A stretch of 6,806 bases of DNA, taken from the NCBI GenBank assembly GCA_946061315.1, contig CAMGRB010000075.1, forward strand, positions 1 to 6,806. The letters run 5' to 3'. The translations under genes were made by a program, and so were the position numbers. This document shows, one piece after another, positions 1 to 6,806 of this stretch (the stretch's first letter is position 1; each line of letters begins with the position of its first letter). Origin of the DNA: an uncultured Clostridia bacterium. Lineage in GTDB: Bacteria; Bacillota; Clostridia; Oscillospirales; CAG-272. The notes beneath the pieces were generated by a model. It worked only from the letters and a program-made list of their open reading frames with translations. It was not told where the DNA came from and did not search any database.

Positions 1-1508
<1,508 letters not shown>

Positions 1509-1513
1509 CTACA

Positions 1514-1542
1514 ATTATAAAGCCAAAAACGAATTTTGTCAA
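1514..1542 (-). promoter_or_regulatory. Consensus sigma-A promoter of guaB
   Basis: The minus strand carries TTGACA (1542-1537) and TATAAT (1519-1514) separated by exactly 17 nt, so both hexamers are perfect consensus. Upstream of the -35 box, at 1547-1560, is a 14-bp run of only A and T that could act as an UP element. Transcription would start near 1507, giving a leader of about 28 nt that ends in the guaB Shine-Dalgarno site. That leader is too short for a riboswitch. I infer that guaB is transcribed strongly and independently of polA. Both hexamers are seen directly; activity is inferred. Confidence 0.88.
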
Positions 1543-1579
1543 CGGGAATTTTATAAAAATGTCGAATAATGAGAAAAGG

Positions 1580-4093
1580 TTATTTTGCGTCGTACCAATT
1601 TGCGCCTATTCCGACGTCTGCTGTAAGCGGTACGGCGAGGGAAACGGCATTTTCCATCTCTCTTTTAAGGATCTCTTTTGCTTTGTCGGCACAGTCAACG
1701 TGCGCCTCGATTATAAGCTCGTCGTGCACCTGCAATATGAGCGAGGCGTCGAGCTTTGCTTCGGCGAGCGCCTTTTCAACGTTTATCATTGCGATTTTTA
1801 TGATATCGGCGGCAGTTCCTTGTATCGGGCTGTTCATAGCAACCCTTTCACCAAACGCCTGGACATTTTTATTCGTTGAAGAAAATTCGGGAATATACCT
1901 TCTTCTGCCGAACATCGTTTCCGCATATCCTTTTTCTTTTGCACTCTCAACGAGCGATTTTATAAAAGCGTGAACGTCGGGATATGTGTAAAAATAAGAA
2001 TCAATATAGTCCTTTGCTTCTTTTCTCGAGATGTGAAGGTCCTTTGCAAGAGAGAAGTCACCGATGCCGTAAACTATACCGAAGTTTACCGCTTTTGCCC
2101 GTTTTCTCATCTCGTCGGTCACCTCGTCAAAGGGAACTCTGAATACCTGGGAGGCGGTCATTCTGTGTATATCCGCGCCGCTTCTGAAAGCGTGTATCAT
2201 ATTCGCGTCCTTTGACATATGGGCAAGAACTTTAAGCTCTATCTGCGAATAGTCGGCGTCTATTAAGACGTAGTCTTTTCCTTTTGTGATAAAGTATTTG
2301 CGCAGATTTTTGCCAAGCTCTGTCCTTATCGGTATATTCTGCAGGTTCGGCTCGGTGGAGGAGAGCCTGCCCGTTACGGTTACCGTCTGGTTAAACGTAG
2401 TGTGAATACGTCCGTTTTCATCGGCTACCTTCAAAAGTCCCTCGCAGTAGGTGCTGTTTAACTTTACGAGCTTTCTGTATTCGAGAATTTCGTTTACTAT
2501 CTCGTTTTCGTCTGCAAGCTCTTCAAGAATTTCGGCACTTGTGGAATATCCGTTTTTCGTCTTTTTGCCGTGTTTGAGCCCCATTTTTCCGAACAGGACC
2601 TCGCCGAGCTGCTTCGGGGAGTTTATGTTGAACTCCTCACCCGCCATCATATAAATGCGCTCCTTGCACGCGTCGGCAAGAGAAACAAGATACGACGAAT
2701 AGTCTTTGAGACCGTTTGTGCTCACCATAAAGCCGAGCTTTTCCATTTTGTAAAGAACCTTTGCAAGAGGAAGCTCTATATCGTAGAGAATGCTTGAATT
2801 GCCGTCCTCGCTGAGCTTTTTATCAAGAATTTTGTAGAGCCTGTAAATTATCTGCGCGCCGTTTTCGTGTGAAAAGGGAACACCGAGATATTTTTCACAC
2901 AGCTTATCAAGTGCGTACGATTGGTCCGAGGTTGATACCGTGTATGCACCGAGCATAACGTCGAATACGCAGTTTACGTTGCCGGTGGCAATTTCCTTCA
3001 TAAGAGATTTTAAGTCGTGGCAGATTATTCTGTTCTTTTTCAGAAATTCCTTGTAATCGGGATACTCGTAAACGAAGTTATACTTGTCCGTGCAAATGTA
3101 CGTTTTCTCGTCGTAAAAATATACTGCGGCAAGCTCGTTTTCTATTCCGTCGAGCAATCCTATCGACACAGGGGGGCGCATTTCTTCAACTTTTTCTTCT
3201 TTTACCTCATCGTTGCCTTTTGAAAAATCAACGGTGATATTGAACTTTTTTGCAAGAGATATGAAATCAAGCTCCGAGAAAATTTCTCCGAGAGCCTTTT
3301 CGTTTACACCTCTGTACAAAAGATCGTCCGTGGTCTTTTCTATCGGCGCGTCGCACACTATCGTAGCAAGAAATTTCGAGGTGTATGCCATATCGTGCCC
3401 CGCCTCGATTTTCGATTTCATGCCGTCGGAAAGAGAGGAGTCTTTATAGTTTTCGTAGAGCTTGTCAAGAGAGCCGAACTCCGAGATAAGCTTAAACGCA
3501 CCCTTTTCGCCAATTCCCGCAATTCCGGGGATATTGTCGGAGGAGTCACCCATTATAGCCTTTACGTCAATATACTGCTCGGGCGTAACTCCGTATTCCT
3601 GTATAAATTTTTCCGTGTCGAAAAGGATATTGTCCTTCGTCTTTACAAGAATAACGGACGATTTTTCGTCTATTAACTGCAAAGAGTCACGGTCACCCGT
3701 GAGAATATACGAGTGTAAATCGTCCTTTTCGTTTGATTTTTTCGAGATCGTTCCGATTACGTCGTCCGCCTCGTATCCCTCAAGCTCGACTATGTTAAAG
3801 CCCATATATTCAAGGCATTTCTTTGCATACGGCAACTGAACGGCAAGGTCGTCGGGCATGGGCTTTCTGTTTGCCTTGTAAAAATCGCACGCCTTGTGGC
3901 GAAACGTTTTTGCGCGCAAGTCAAAAGCAACCGCCGCGTATTCGGGCTTTAACTCGTCAAGCTGATGCTTAAGAGTCATTATCGTGCCGTAAATTGCATT
4001 TGTCGGTATGTTCGCTCTGCTTGAAAGAGGCTTTATTCCGTAAAAGGAACGGTTTAATATACTGTTTCCGTCAACTATTAAAAGCTTCTTCAT
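1580..4093 (-). CDS. polA: DNA polymerase I, proofreading domain degenerate
   Basis: This 837-aa protein is DNA polymerase I, which fills repair gaps and removes Okazaki primers. Residues 1-290 form the 5' nuclease domain: VDGNS (7-11), YKANR (72-76), GYEADD (106-111), TGDRDSLQL (132-140) and the helix-hairpin-helix GIAGIGEKGA (190-199). A Lys/Glu-rich linker (about 292-306) leads to a shortened 3'-5' exonuclease-like domain (about 308-440). It lacks the DxE motif, and no exo III Tyr-x3-Asp is apparent, so proofreading should be absent, as in Bacillus and Thermus enzymes. The polymerase domain (about 440-837) has TGRLSST (574-580), motif A DYSQIEL (614-620), motif B R663-x3-K667-x3-F671-x3-Y675, and motif C VHDE (789-792, catalytic Asp791). 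Motif A ends in Lys621 where the family usually has Arg. The start overlaps the upstream TSCPD gene by 4 nt (ATGA). A weak AGGA lies 12 nt upstream, so translational coupling is likely. Confidence 0.98.
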   Translation of the reverse strand: MKKLLIVDGNSILNRSFYGIKPLSSRANIPTNAIYGTIMTLKHQLDELKPEYAAVAFDLRAKTFRHKACDFYKANRKPMPDDLAVQLPYAKKCLEYMGFNIVELEGYEADDVIGTISKKSNEKDDLHSYILTGDRDSLQLIDEKSSVILVKTKDNILFDTEKFIQEYGVTPEQYIDVKAIMGDSSDNIPGIAGIGEKGAFKLISEFGSLDKLYENYKDSSLSDGMKSKIEAGHDMAYTSKFLATIVCDAPIEKTTDDLLYRGVNEKALGEIFSELDFISLAKKFNITVDFSKGNDEVKEEKVEEMRPPVSIGLLDGIENELAAVYFYDEKTYICTDKYNFVYEYPDYKEFLKKNRIICHDLKSLMKEIATGNVNCVFDVMLGAYTVSTSDQSYALDKLCEKYLGVPFSHENGAQIIYRLYKILDKKLSEDGNSSILYDIELPLAKVLYKMEKLGFMVSTNGLKDYSSYLVSLADACKERIYMMAGEEFNINSPKQLGEVLFGKMGLKHGKKTKNGYSTSAEILEELADENEIVNEILEYRKLVKLNSTYCEGLLKVADENGRIHTTFNQTVTVTGRLSSTEPNLQNIPIRTELGKNLRKYFITKGKDYVLIDADYSQIELKVLAHMSKDANMIHAFRSGADIHRMTASQVFRVPFDEVTDEMRKRAKAVNFGIVYGIGDFSLAKDLHISRKEAKDYIDSYFYTYPDVHAFIKSLVESAKEKGYAETMFGRRRYIPEFSSTNKNVQAFGERVAMNSPIQGTAADIIKIAMINVEKALAEAKLDASLILQVHDELIIEAHVDCADKAKEILKREMENAVSLAVPLTADVGIGANWYDAK

Positions 4094-4356
4094 TTCGTAT
4101 TTCCGTCCTGCTCGGAAATAGCCGTTTCAACGGCGATGGCAAGCTGGTCGGCACAGGAGGTTTTTCTGAAGCCGCAGGTGTTGCCTTTAAGCACGGAAAT
4201 AAGCTTTTCGGCATCCATACCGTCAACAAGCTTTGATATAGCTTTTAAGTTACCGTTGCAGCCTCCGGTAAACGACACGTTTGAAACGACGCCGTCGTTT
4301 AAGTCAAAAGTTATTAAAGAGGAGCAGGTTCCCTTTGTTCTGTAAGTGTAAGTCAT
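4090..4356 (-). CDS. Small TSCPD-domain protein (TIGR03905-like)
   Basis: This 88-aa soluble protein resembles the TIGR03905/TSCPD family, whose function is unknown to me. The domain is related to the cysteine-bearing C-terminal segment of some ribonucleotide reductases. Visible family features are TKGTCS (7-12), FTGGCNGNL (29-37), ISKLVDGM (40-47), CGF (61-63) and the name-giving motif, here TSCAD-QLA (66-73) with Ala where Pro is usual. Four cysteines (11, 33, 61, 68) are spread over the chain and could bind a metal or act in redox chemistry; this is inference. A GAGGT site 8 nt before the ATG supports the start. The stop overlaps the polA start as ATGA, so the two genes form one translationally coupled unit. 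Family assignment is fairly sure; function is not known. Confidence 0.85.
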   Translation of the reverse strand: MTYTYRTKGTCSSLITFDLNDGVVSNVSFTGGCNGNLKAISKLVDGMDAEKLISVLKGNTCGFRKTSCADQLAIAVETAISEQDGNTK

Positions 4357-4364
4357 AAAATTTT

Positions 4365-4369
4365 ACCTC
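4365..4369 (-). promoter_or_regulatory. Shine-Dalgarno site of the TSCPD gene
   Basis: The minus strand reads GAGGT, 8 nt before the ATG at 4356. It supports that start and argues against a leaderless transcript from the TAAAAT-like sequence that overlaps this region. Confidence 0.7.
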
Positions 4370-4375
4370 ATTCCA

Positions 4376-4405
4376 AAAAAGTGTGGCAATTTAGCAAAAA
4401 GTGTG
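4376..4405. repeat. Two 10-bp direct repeats in the polA-unit/trmB divergent gap
   Basis: AAAAAGTGTG occurs exactly twice, at 4376-4385 and 4396-4405. The copies start 20 bp apart, close to two helical turns, so both would face the same side of the DNA. The second copy ends one base before the proposed trmB -10 box, and the first covers the -35 area. This geometry fits a regulator site, but A-runs are common in this DNA, so chance remains possible. Confidence 0.4.
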
Positions 4406-4412
4406 ATAGAAT
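4384..4412 (+). promoter_or_regulatory. Probable trmB promoter (extended -10)
   Basis: TAGAAT at 4407-4412 is preceded by TGA, giving an extended -10 element (TGnTAGAAT). The -35 position 17 nt upstream (4384-4389, TGGCAA) matches the consensus poorly, which an extended -10 can compensate. A 5-bp inverted repeat (ATAGA, 4-nt spacer, TCTAT; 4406-4419) overlaps the -10 box. Transcription would start near 4419, about 50 nt before the trmB start. No convincing promoter for the divergent TSCPD/polA unit could be picked out. Confidence 0.5.
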
Positions 4413-4453
4413 ACTCTATAACAGTTATCTGCACTTATATTTTAACAAAAAAC

Positions 4454-4457
4454 GGAG
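4454..4457 (+). promoter_or_regulatory. Shine-Dalgarno site deciding the trmB start
   Basis: GGAG lies 11 nt before the ATG at 4469. It favours that start over an in-frame GTG at 4403, which would sit inside the proposed -10 region and add 22 residues with no match to the family N-terminus. Confidence 0.65.
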
Positions 4458-4468
4458 CAAATATCAAT

Positions 4469-5209
4469 ATGAGAATGAAAAAAAAGCGCCACGGAGGCGA
4501 AAGATTAAATCTTTTGTCATCTCTTGTATGCAGCGATATCGAAAATCTTGTCGAAAACAAGGACGAAATTTTCAAAAATTCCAACCCTTTGCGCATAGAG
4601 ATAGGTTGCGGCAAGGGCGACTTTATACGTGAAAAATCAAAGGTTGAAAAGGATTATAACTACCTTGCGATAGAAAAAATATCCGACGTTTGCGTCGTCG
4701 CCGTCGAAAAATACGCGCAGTCAAGAAATCTCGGCTCTTTGGCTCCAAACGGCGGCTGGAAAAAGAGCGATTCCACAATAGTGCCGCTCGGCTCGGACCC
4801 CGTTGATTTTTCGGGAGAGGACCTCGGCAACGTGCGCTTTGCCGTCGGGGACGCGGCTGAAATGCTCGCAAAGCTTCCCGATTCGTCAATAGACGCAATA
4901 TTTATAAATTTCTGCGACCCGTGGGACAAAAAAGGCTACGAAAAGCGCAGACTTACCTACATTTCGTTTCTTGAGCTTTATTCGAGAATACTGACAAAAA
5001 AGGGGAAGATATATTTTAAGACCGATAACAGAGATCTTTTCGATTTTTCGCTCGAACAGTTTGAAAAATCACCCCTTGACGTCGTTTATTCCACTAACGA
5101 TCTTCACGCGTCCGATATGAACGGGGCGAATATAGAAACGGAGTATGAGCGCAATTTTACCGCAAAAGGTTTTAAGATAAATATGCTTATTGCAGAGAAC
5201 AATAAATAA
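4469..5209 (+). CDS. trmB: tRNA (guanine-N7-)-methyltransferase, with inserted loop
   Basis: This 246-aa SAM-dependent enzyme makes m7G46 in the variable loop of tRNA. The N-terminus MRMKKKRHGGERL is typical once the ATG at 4469 is used. The SAM-binding motif is IEIGCGKGDF (43-52), Glu69 ends the next strand (LAIE), and Asp128 sits in VGDA. NFCDPW (147-152) is the family catalytic motif, followed by KRRLTY (159-164), FKTDN (183-187) and the C-terminal TEYE (224-227). Two things are odd. Residues about 84-119 form a Gly/Ser/Pro-rich stretch roughly 25-30 residues longer than the usual link between the second SAM-motif helix and the NVRF strand. Also, the segment after DPW reads DKKGYEKRR, where the family normally has an Arg-His pair in place of Gly-Tyr. 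The frame is intact and the fold motifs are complete, so I call it functional but atypical. It diverges from the TSCPD/polA unit and precedes dpaA by 72 nt with no visible terminator. Confidence 0.93.
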   Translation: MRMKKKRHGGERLNLLSSLVCSDIENLVENKDEIFKNSNPLRIEIGCGKGDFIREKSKVEKDYNYLAIEKISDVCVVAVEKYAQSRNLGSLAPNGGWKKSDSTIVPLGSDPVDFSGEDLGNVRFAVGDAAEMLAKLPDSSIDAIFINFCDPWDKKGYEKRRLTYISFLELYSRILTKKGKIYFKTDNRDLFDFSLEQFEKSPLDVVYSTNDLHASDMNGANIETEYERNFTAKGFKINMLIAENNK

Positions 5210-5210
5210 G

Positions 5211-5237
5211 ACCAAAAATTCGCGCCTTCATAATATA
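5211..5237 (+). promoter_or_regulatory. Putative sigma-K (mother-cell) promoter of dpaAB
   Basis: CATAATATA at 5229-5237 matches the sigma-K -10 consensus CATAnnnTA at every fixed position. An AC dinucleotide at 5211-5212 stands 16 nt upstream, where the minimal sigma-K -35 element is expected. In Bacillus subtilis the orthologous spoVFA-spoVFB genes are known to be transcribed by sigma-K in the mother cell, so both position and biology fit. Transcription would begin near 5244, about 38 nt before the dpaA start. The match is short and AT-rich, so it is supported mainly by context. Confidence 0.6.
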
Positions 5238-5274
5238 GTAGTGGGAAGAAATTCTCAAAAACGAAGTATGAAGG
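5225..5274 (+). repeat. 8-bp inverted repeat flanking the dpaA leader
   Basis: CCTTCATA (5225-5232) and TATGAAGG (5267-5274) are perfect reverse complements separated by 34 nt. The right arm contains AAGG of the dpaA Shine-Dalgarno site (AAGGA, 5271-5275). The left arm contains CATA of the proposed sigma-K -10 box, so it lies upstream of the expected start near 5244. In RNA reading through from trmB the stem could form and cover the ribosome binding site. RNA started by sigma-K would lack the left arm. The repeat is seen directly; the function is inference. Confidence 0.5.
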
Positions 5275-5281
5275 AAAAGCG

Positions 5282-6049
5282 ATGAAAAGAATTTGTATTA
5301 TCTCAAACGACAAGCGGTATATAAGCACGAGAGAACTATTTCTCAAAAGCGGGTACGAATGTGAAATATCAACCGCGTCCTCTTTTTGCGGGGCGGACGT
5401 TGTTATTCTTTCCGTAAAAGACGAGCTATCCGACGGTGAGCTTGCAGAATTGTTTTCCGAACAAAACGGAGTAAAAGCGGTTTTTTGCGGTAACGAAGAA
5501 CGTGTAAAACGCTTCTTTGACGGATTTATATACGACTACTCGAAGGATAAAAGCTTCATTATGCAAAACGCCTATCTCACGGCGGAAGCGTCAAGGATAC
5601 TTACGGCACAGCTGACAAAAGAAACGTTGCACGGTAAGCGCGCGCTCGTTCTCGGTTACGGCAGGATAGGAAAATTTCTTTGCAGAGAGCTTAAAAACTG
5701 CGGCGCCGACGTTTACGTGTGGGCAAGGCGCAAGGAGAGCATTTCCGAGGCGGAGCTTTGCATCATTAAGTTTGCCGAAAAAGAGAGCATAGCATCCGAC
5801 AATTACGACCTTATATACAATACCGTTCCCGAAATAATAATTCCCAAAAATCTTACCGACAGGGCAGGCAAGGGTACGCTTGCCATTGAGCTTGCGTCAT
5901 CTCCGGGAGGTTTTGAAGATACCTCTTTTGCTACAAATGCGTCGGGGCTTCCCGGTAAAATATTGCCGGTGAGTGCGGGCAAGGCGGTTTTCGATACGGT
6001 TTTCGGCGTTCTTTCCGATATGACTTCGGGAAAGGATAAAACGCTATGA
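5282..6049 (+). CDS. dpaA: Dipicolinate synthase subunit A
   Basis: This 255-aa protein is DpaA (SpoVFA), the NAD(P)-binding subunit of dipicolinate synthase. With DpaB it converts the lysine-pathway intermediate dihydroxytetrahydrodipicolinate into dipicolinic acid in the mother cell, for loading into the forespore. The N-terminal part (1-90) is compact and ends in DYSKD (85-89). A conserved segment follows (NAYLTAEA, 96-103), then LHGKRALVLGYGRIGKFL (116-133) with the Rossmann GxGxxG at 125-130. Further family motifs are YNTVPEII (179-186), LASSPGGF (204-211), GLPGK (222-226) and SAGK (231-234). It is about 40 residues shorter than the 297-aa Bacillus subtilis protein, mainly in the N-terminal region. 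AAGGA 6 nt upstream supports the start. The stop overlaps dpaB as ATGA. A 5-codon ORF (MKEKR) at 5268-5285 overlaps the start in another frame but has no visible ribosome site. Confidence 0.93.
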   Translation: MKRICIISNDKRYISTRELFLKSGYECEISTASSFCGADVVILSVKDELSDGELAELFSEQNGVKAVFCGNEERVKRFFDGFIYDYSKDKSFIMQNAYLTAEASRILTAQLTKETLHGKRALVLGYGRIGKFLCRELKNCGADVYVWARRKESISEAELCIIKFAEKESIASDNYDLIYNTVPEIIIPKNLTDRAGKGTLAIELASSPGGFEDTSFATNASGLPGKILPVSAGKAVFDTVFGVLSDMTSGKDKTL

Positions 6050-6606
6050 TAGGATACGCATTCTGCGGCTCCTTCTGCACTCATAAAAAGAGCGTTGAGG
6101 AGCTTAAAAATCTTATATCGCTCGGGTATGACATTTTGCCGATAATGAGCGAAAACGTCTATTCAACGGATACGAGATTCGGGAAAGCCTCCGAGCTTAT
6201 AGAAACCGTGGAAGCACTGACCGGGAAGAAAGTAATTCATACCATAAAGGATGCCGAGCCACTCGGACCGAAAATTGCGCTTGATGCGCTCATTATCTGT
6301 CCCTGTACGGGCAATACTTTGGCAAAAATCTCCGCAGGGATAAGCGATACTGCCGTAACTATGGCGTCAAAGGCTCATTTAAGGGCAGACAGACCAACCG
6401 TTATCGCGCTTTGCTCAAACGACGCACTTTCTGCAAATTTACAGAACATAAGCACTTTAATCGAGAGAAAGCACGTCTATTTCGTGCCTTTGCACCAGGA
6501 CGATCCCGAGAAGAAGCCCCACTCCCTTGTGTCCGAGTTTTCGCTTCTTGAAAAAACTCTCGATCTTGCAATGAAATCAAAACAGATTCAACCTCTGTTT
6601 ATATAG
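6046..6606 (+). CDS. dpaB: Dipicolinate synthase subunit B
   Basis: This 186-aa protein is DpaB (SpoVFB), the flavoprotein-fold partner of DpaA in dipicolinic acid synthesis. It starts with the typical IGYAFCGSFCTHKK (2-15, compare GFGLTGSHCT in Bacillus). Family motifs follow in order: NVYSTDTRFG (37-46), EPLGPK (71-76), CPCTGNTLAK (85-94), ALCSNDAL (121-128) and FVPLHQDDPEKKPHS (146-160). It ends in QPLFI, where Bacillus subtilis has QPILVE plus a short tail; that protein is about 200 aa. AAGGA (6032-6036) lies 9 nt before the ATG, inside the end of dpaA, and the 4-nt overlap implies coupled translation in a fixed ratio. No terminator is visible after the stop, so transcription may continue into the next gene. 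Identification is secure. Confidence 0.96.
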   Translation: MIGYAFCGSFCTHKKSVEELKNLISLGYDILPIMSENVYSTDTRFGKASELIETVEALTGKKVIHTIKDAEPLGPKIALDALIICPCTGNTLAKISAGISDTAVTMASKAHLRADRPTVIALCSNDALSANLQNISTLIERKHVYFVPLHQDDPEKKPHSLVSEFSLLEKTLDLAMKSKQIQPLFI

Positions 6607-6639
6607 ATAAAGAAACAATACGGTTAAAATTCCGCATAC

Positions 6640-6644
6640 GGAGG
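6640..6644 (+). promoter_or_regulatory. Strong Shine-Dalgarno site of the 3' membrane-protein gene
   Basis: GGAGG lies 7 nt before the ATG at 6652 and fixes that start. Its first bases also pair in a 4-bp stem with a CATA loop (TCCG 6631-6634, CGGA 6639-6642). The stem is too weak to call a regulator. Confidence 0.75.
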
Positions 6645-6651
6645 AAATTAA

Positions 6652-6806
6652 ATGAAAAAGATAGAGGAAAAGCAGACGAACAGACTTATTGCGACGGCTC
6701 TTAACATACTGTTACAGCTTGTCATTATCTGCCTTATACTTTTGTATTTCAGCGAGCTTTTCGTTTATTACTACGCTATCTCGTTCGCTTTGGGCATTTT
6801 ATTTTG
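6652..6806 (+). CDS. Membrane protein N-terminus, possibly cardiolipin synthase (cut by window edge)
   Basis: Only the first 51 codons are in the window. After a short charged head (MKKIEEKQTNR) comes a hydrophobic segment at about 12-33, then SELFVYYY and a second hydrophobic stretch from about 41 that continues past the edge. A basic/polar head, a first helix with the run ILLQLVII, then a tyrosine-rich turn and a second helix, is what I recall at the start of clostridial cardiolipin synthases (two membrane helices before the phospholipase D-type catalytic repeats). No catalytic motif is visible, so other membrane proteins are possible. The start is set by GGAGG 7 nt upstream. It follows dpaB by 45 nt on the same strand without a terminator, so it could be co-transcribed. 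Confidence 0.55.
   Translation, partial: MKKIEEKQTNRLIATALNILLQLVIICLILLYFSELFVYYYAISFALGILF

Noticed and set aside
1549..1558. Palindrome TTTTATAAAA after polA as a possible terminator
   Set aside because: It has no GC stem and no loop. It is better explained as part of the A/T tract upstream of the guaB -35 box.
3172..3177. Run of six G as a possible frameshift site in polA
   Set aside because: The polA frame stays open and matches the family on both sides. The run simply encodes part of an Arg-Pro-Pro linker.
4403..4468. GTG at 4403 as the trmB start, adding 22 residues
   Set aside because: It would lie within the proposed -10 region, has no ribosome site, and the added residues do not match the TrmB N-terminus. 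ATG at 4469 has GGAG and the family-like MRMKKK start.
5104..5346. Minus-strand 80-codon hydrophobic open frame across the trmB-dpaA gap
   Set aside because: It is antisense to the conserved TrmB C-terminus and the DpaA start, and its hydrophobicity comes from complementing A-rich coding sequence. No ribosome site supports it.
6625..6630. TAAAAT as a -10 box for the last gene
   Set aside because: No acceptable -35 sequence lies 16-18 nt upstream, and the transcript would start almost on the Shine-Dalgarno site. Read-through from dpaB is simpler.

Overview
The window looks like chromosomal DNA from an endospore-forming Firmicute of the class Clostridia, outside Clostridium sensu stricto. Four things suggest this. 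There is a complete dipicolinate synthase gene pair (dpaA-dpaB), which is specific to endospore formers. The small TSCPD-domain protein is typical of Clostridia. The DNA polymerase I is of the Gram-positive type with a degenerate proofreading domain. Promoters and Shine-Dalgarno sites are of the sigma-A/low-GC type. G+C looks moderate by eye and AUA is a common Ile codon. I cannot name a genus.

Left half, minus strand, reading right to left from about 4370: a small TSCPD-domain protein gene overlaps by 4 nt the start of polA (DNA polymerase I, 837 aa). About 100 nt further on is guaB (IMP dehydrogenase), which runs off the left edge just before its stop. guaB has its own promoter with perfect consensus hexamers (TTGACA, 17 nt, TATAAT), so it need not depend on polA transcription. 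The theme is DNA synthesis plus purine nucleotide supply.

Right half, plus strand: trmB (tRNA m7G46 methyltransferase) diverges from the TSCPD/polA unit across a 112-nt gap. It is followed by dpaA and dpaB, which overlap by 4 nt. Together these make dipicolinic acid, the calcium-chelating small molecule of the spore core. The 72-nt gap before dpaA holds a good match to a mother-cell sigma-K promoter. It also holds an 8-bp inverted repeat that could mask the dpaA ribosome binding site on transcripts arriving from trmB, but not on sigma-K transcripts. The window ends in the first 51 codons of a membrane protein that resembles the N-terminus of cardiolipin synthases.

There are no RNA genes, mobile elements, CRISPR arrays or intrinsic terminators that I can support, and no gene-free stretch longer than about 110 nt. 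Most of the region is ordinary housekeeping and sporulation sequence. I see no wholly new system. The points most worth a second look are the possible read-through block at dpaA, the TSCPD-polA coupling, and an atypical TrmB.
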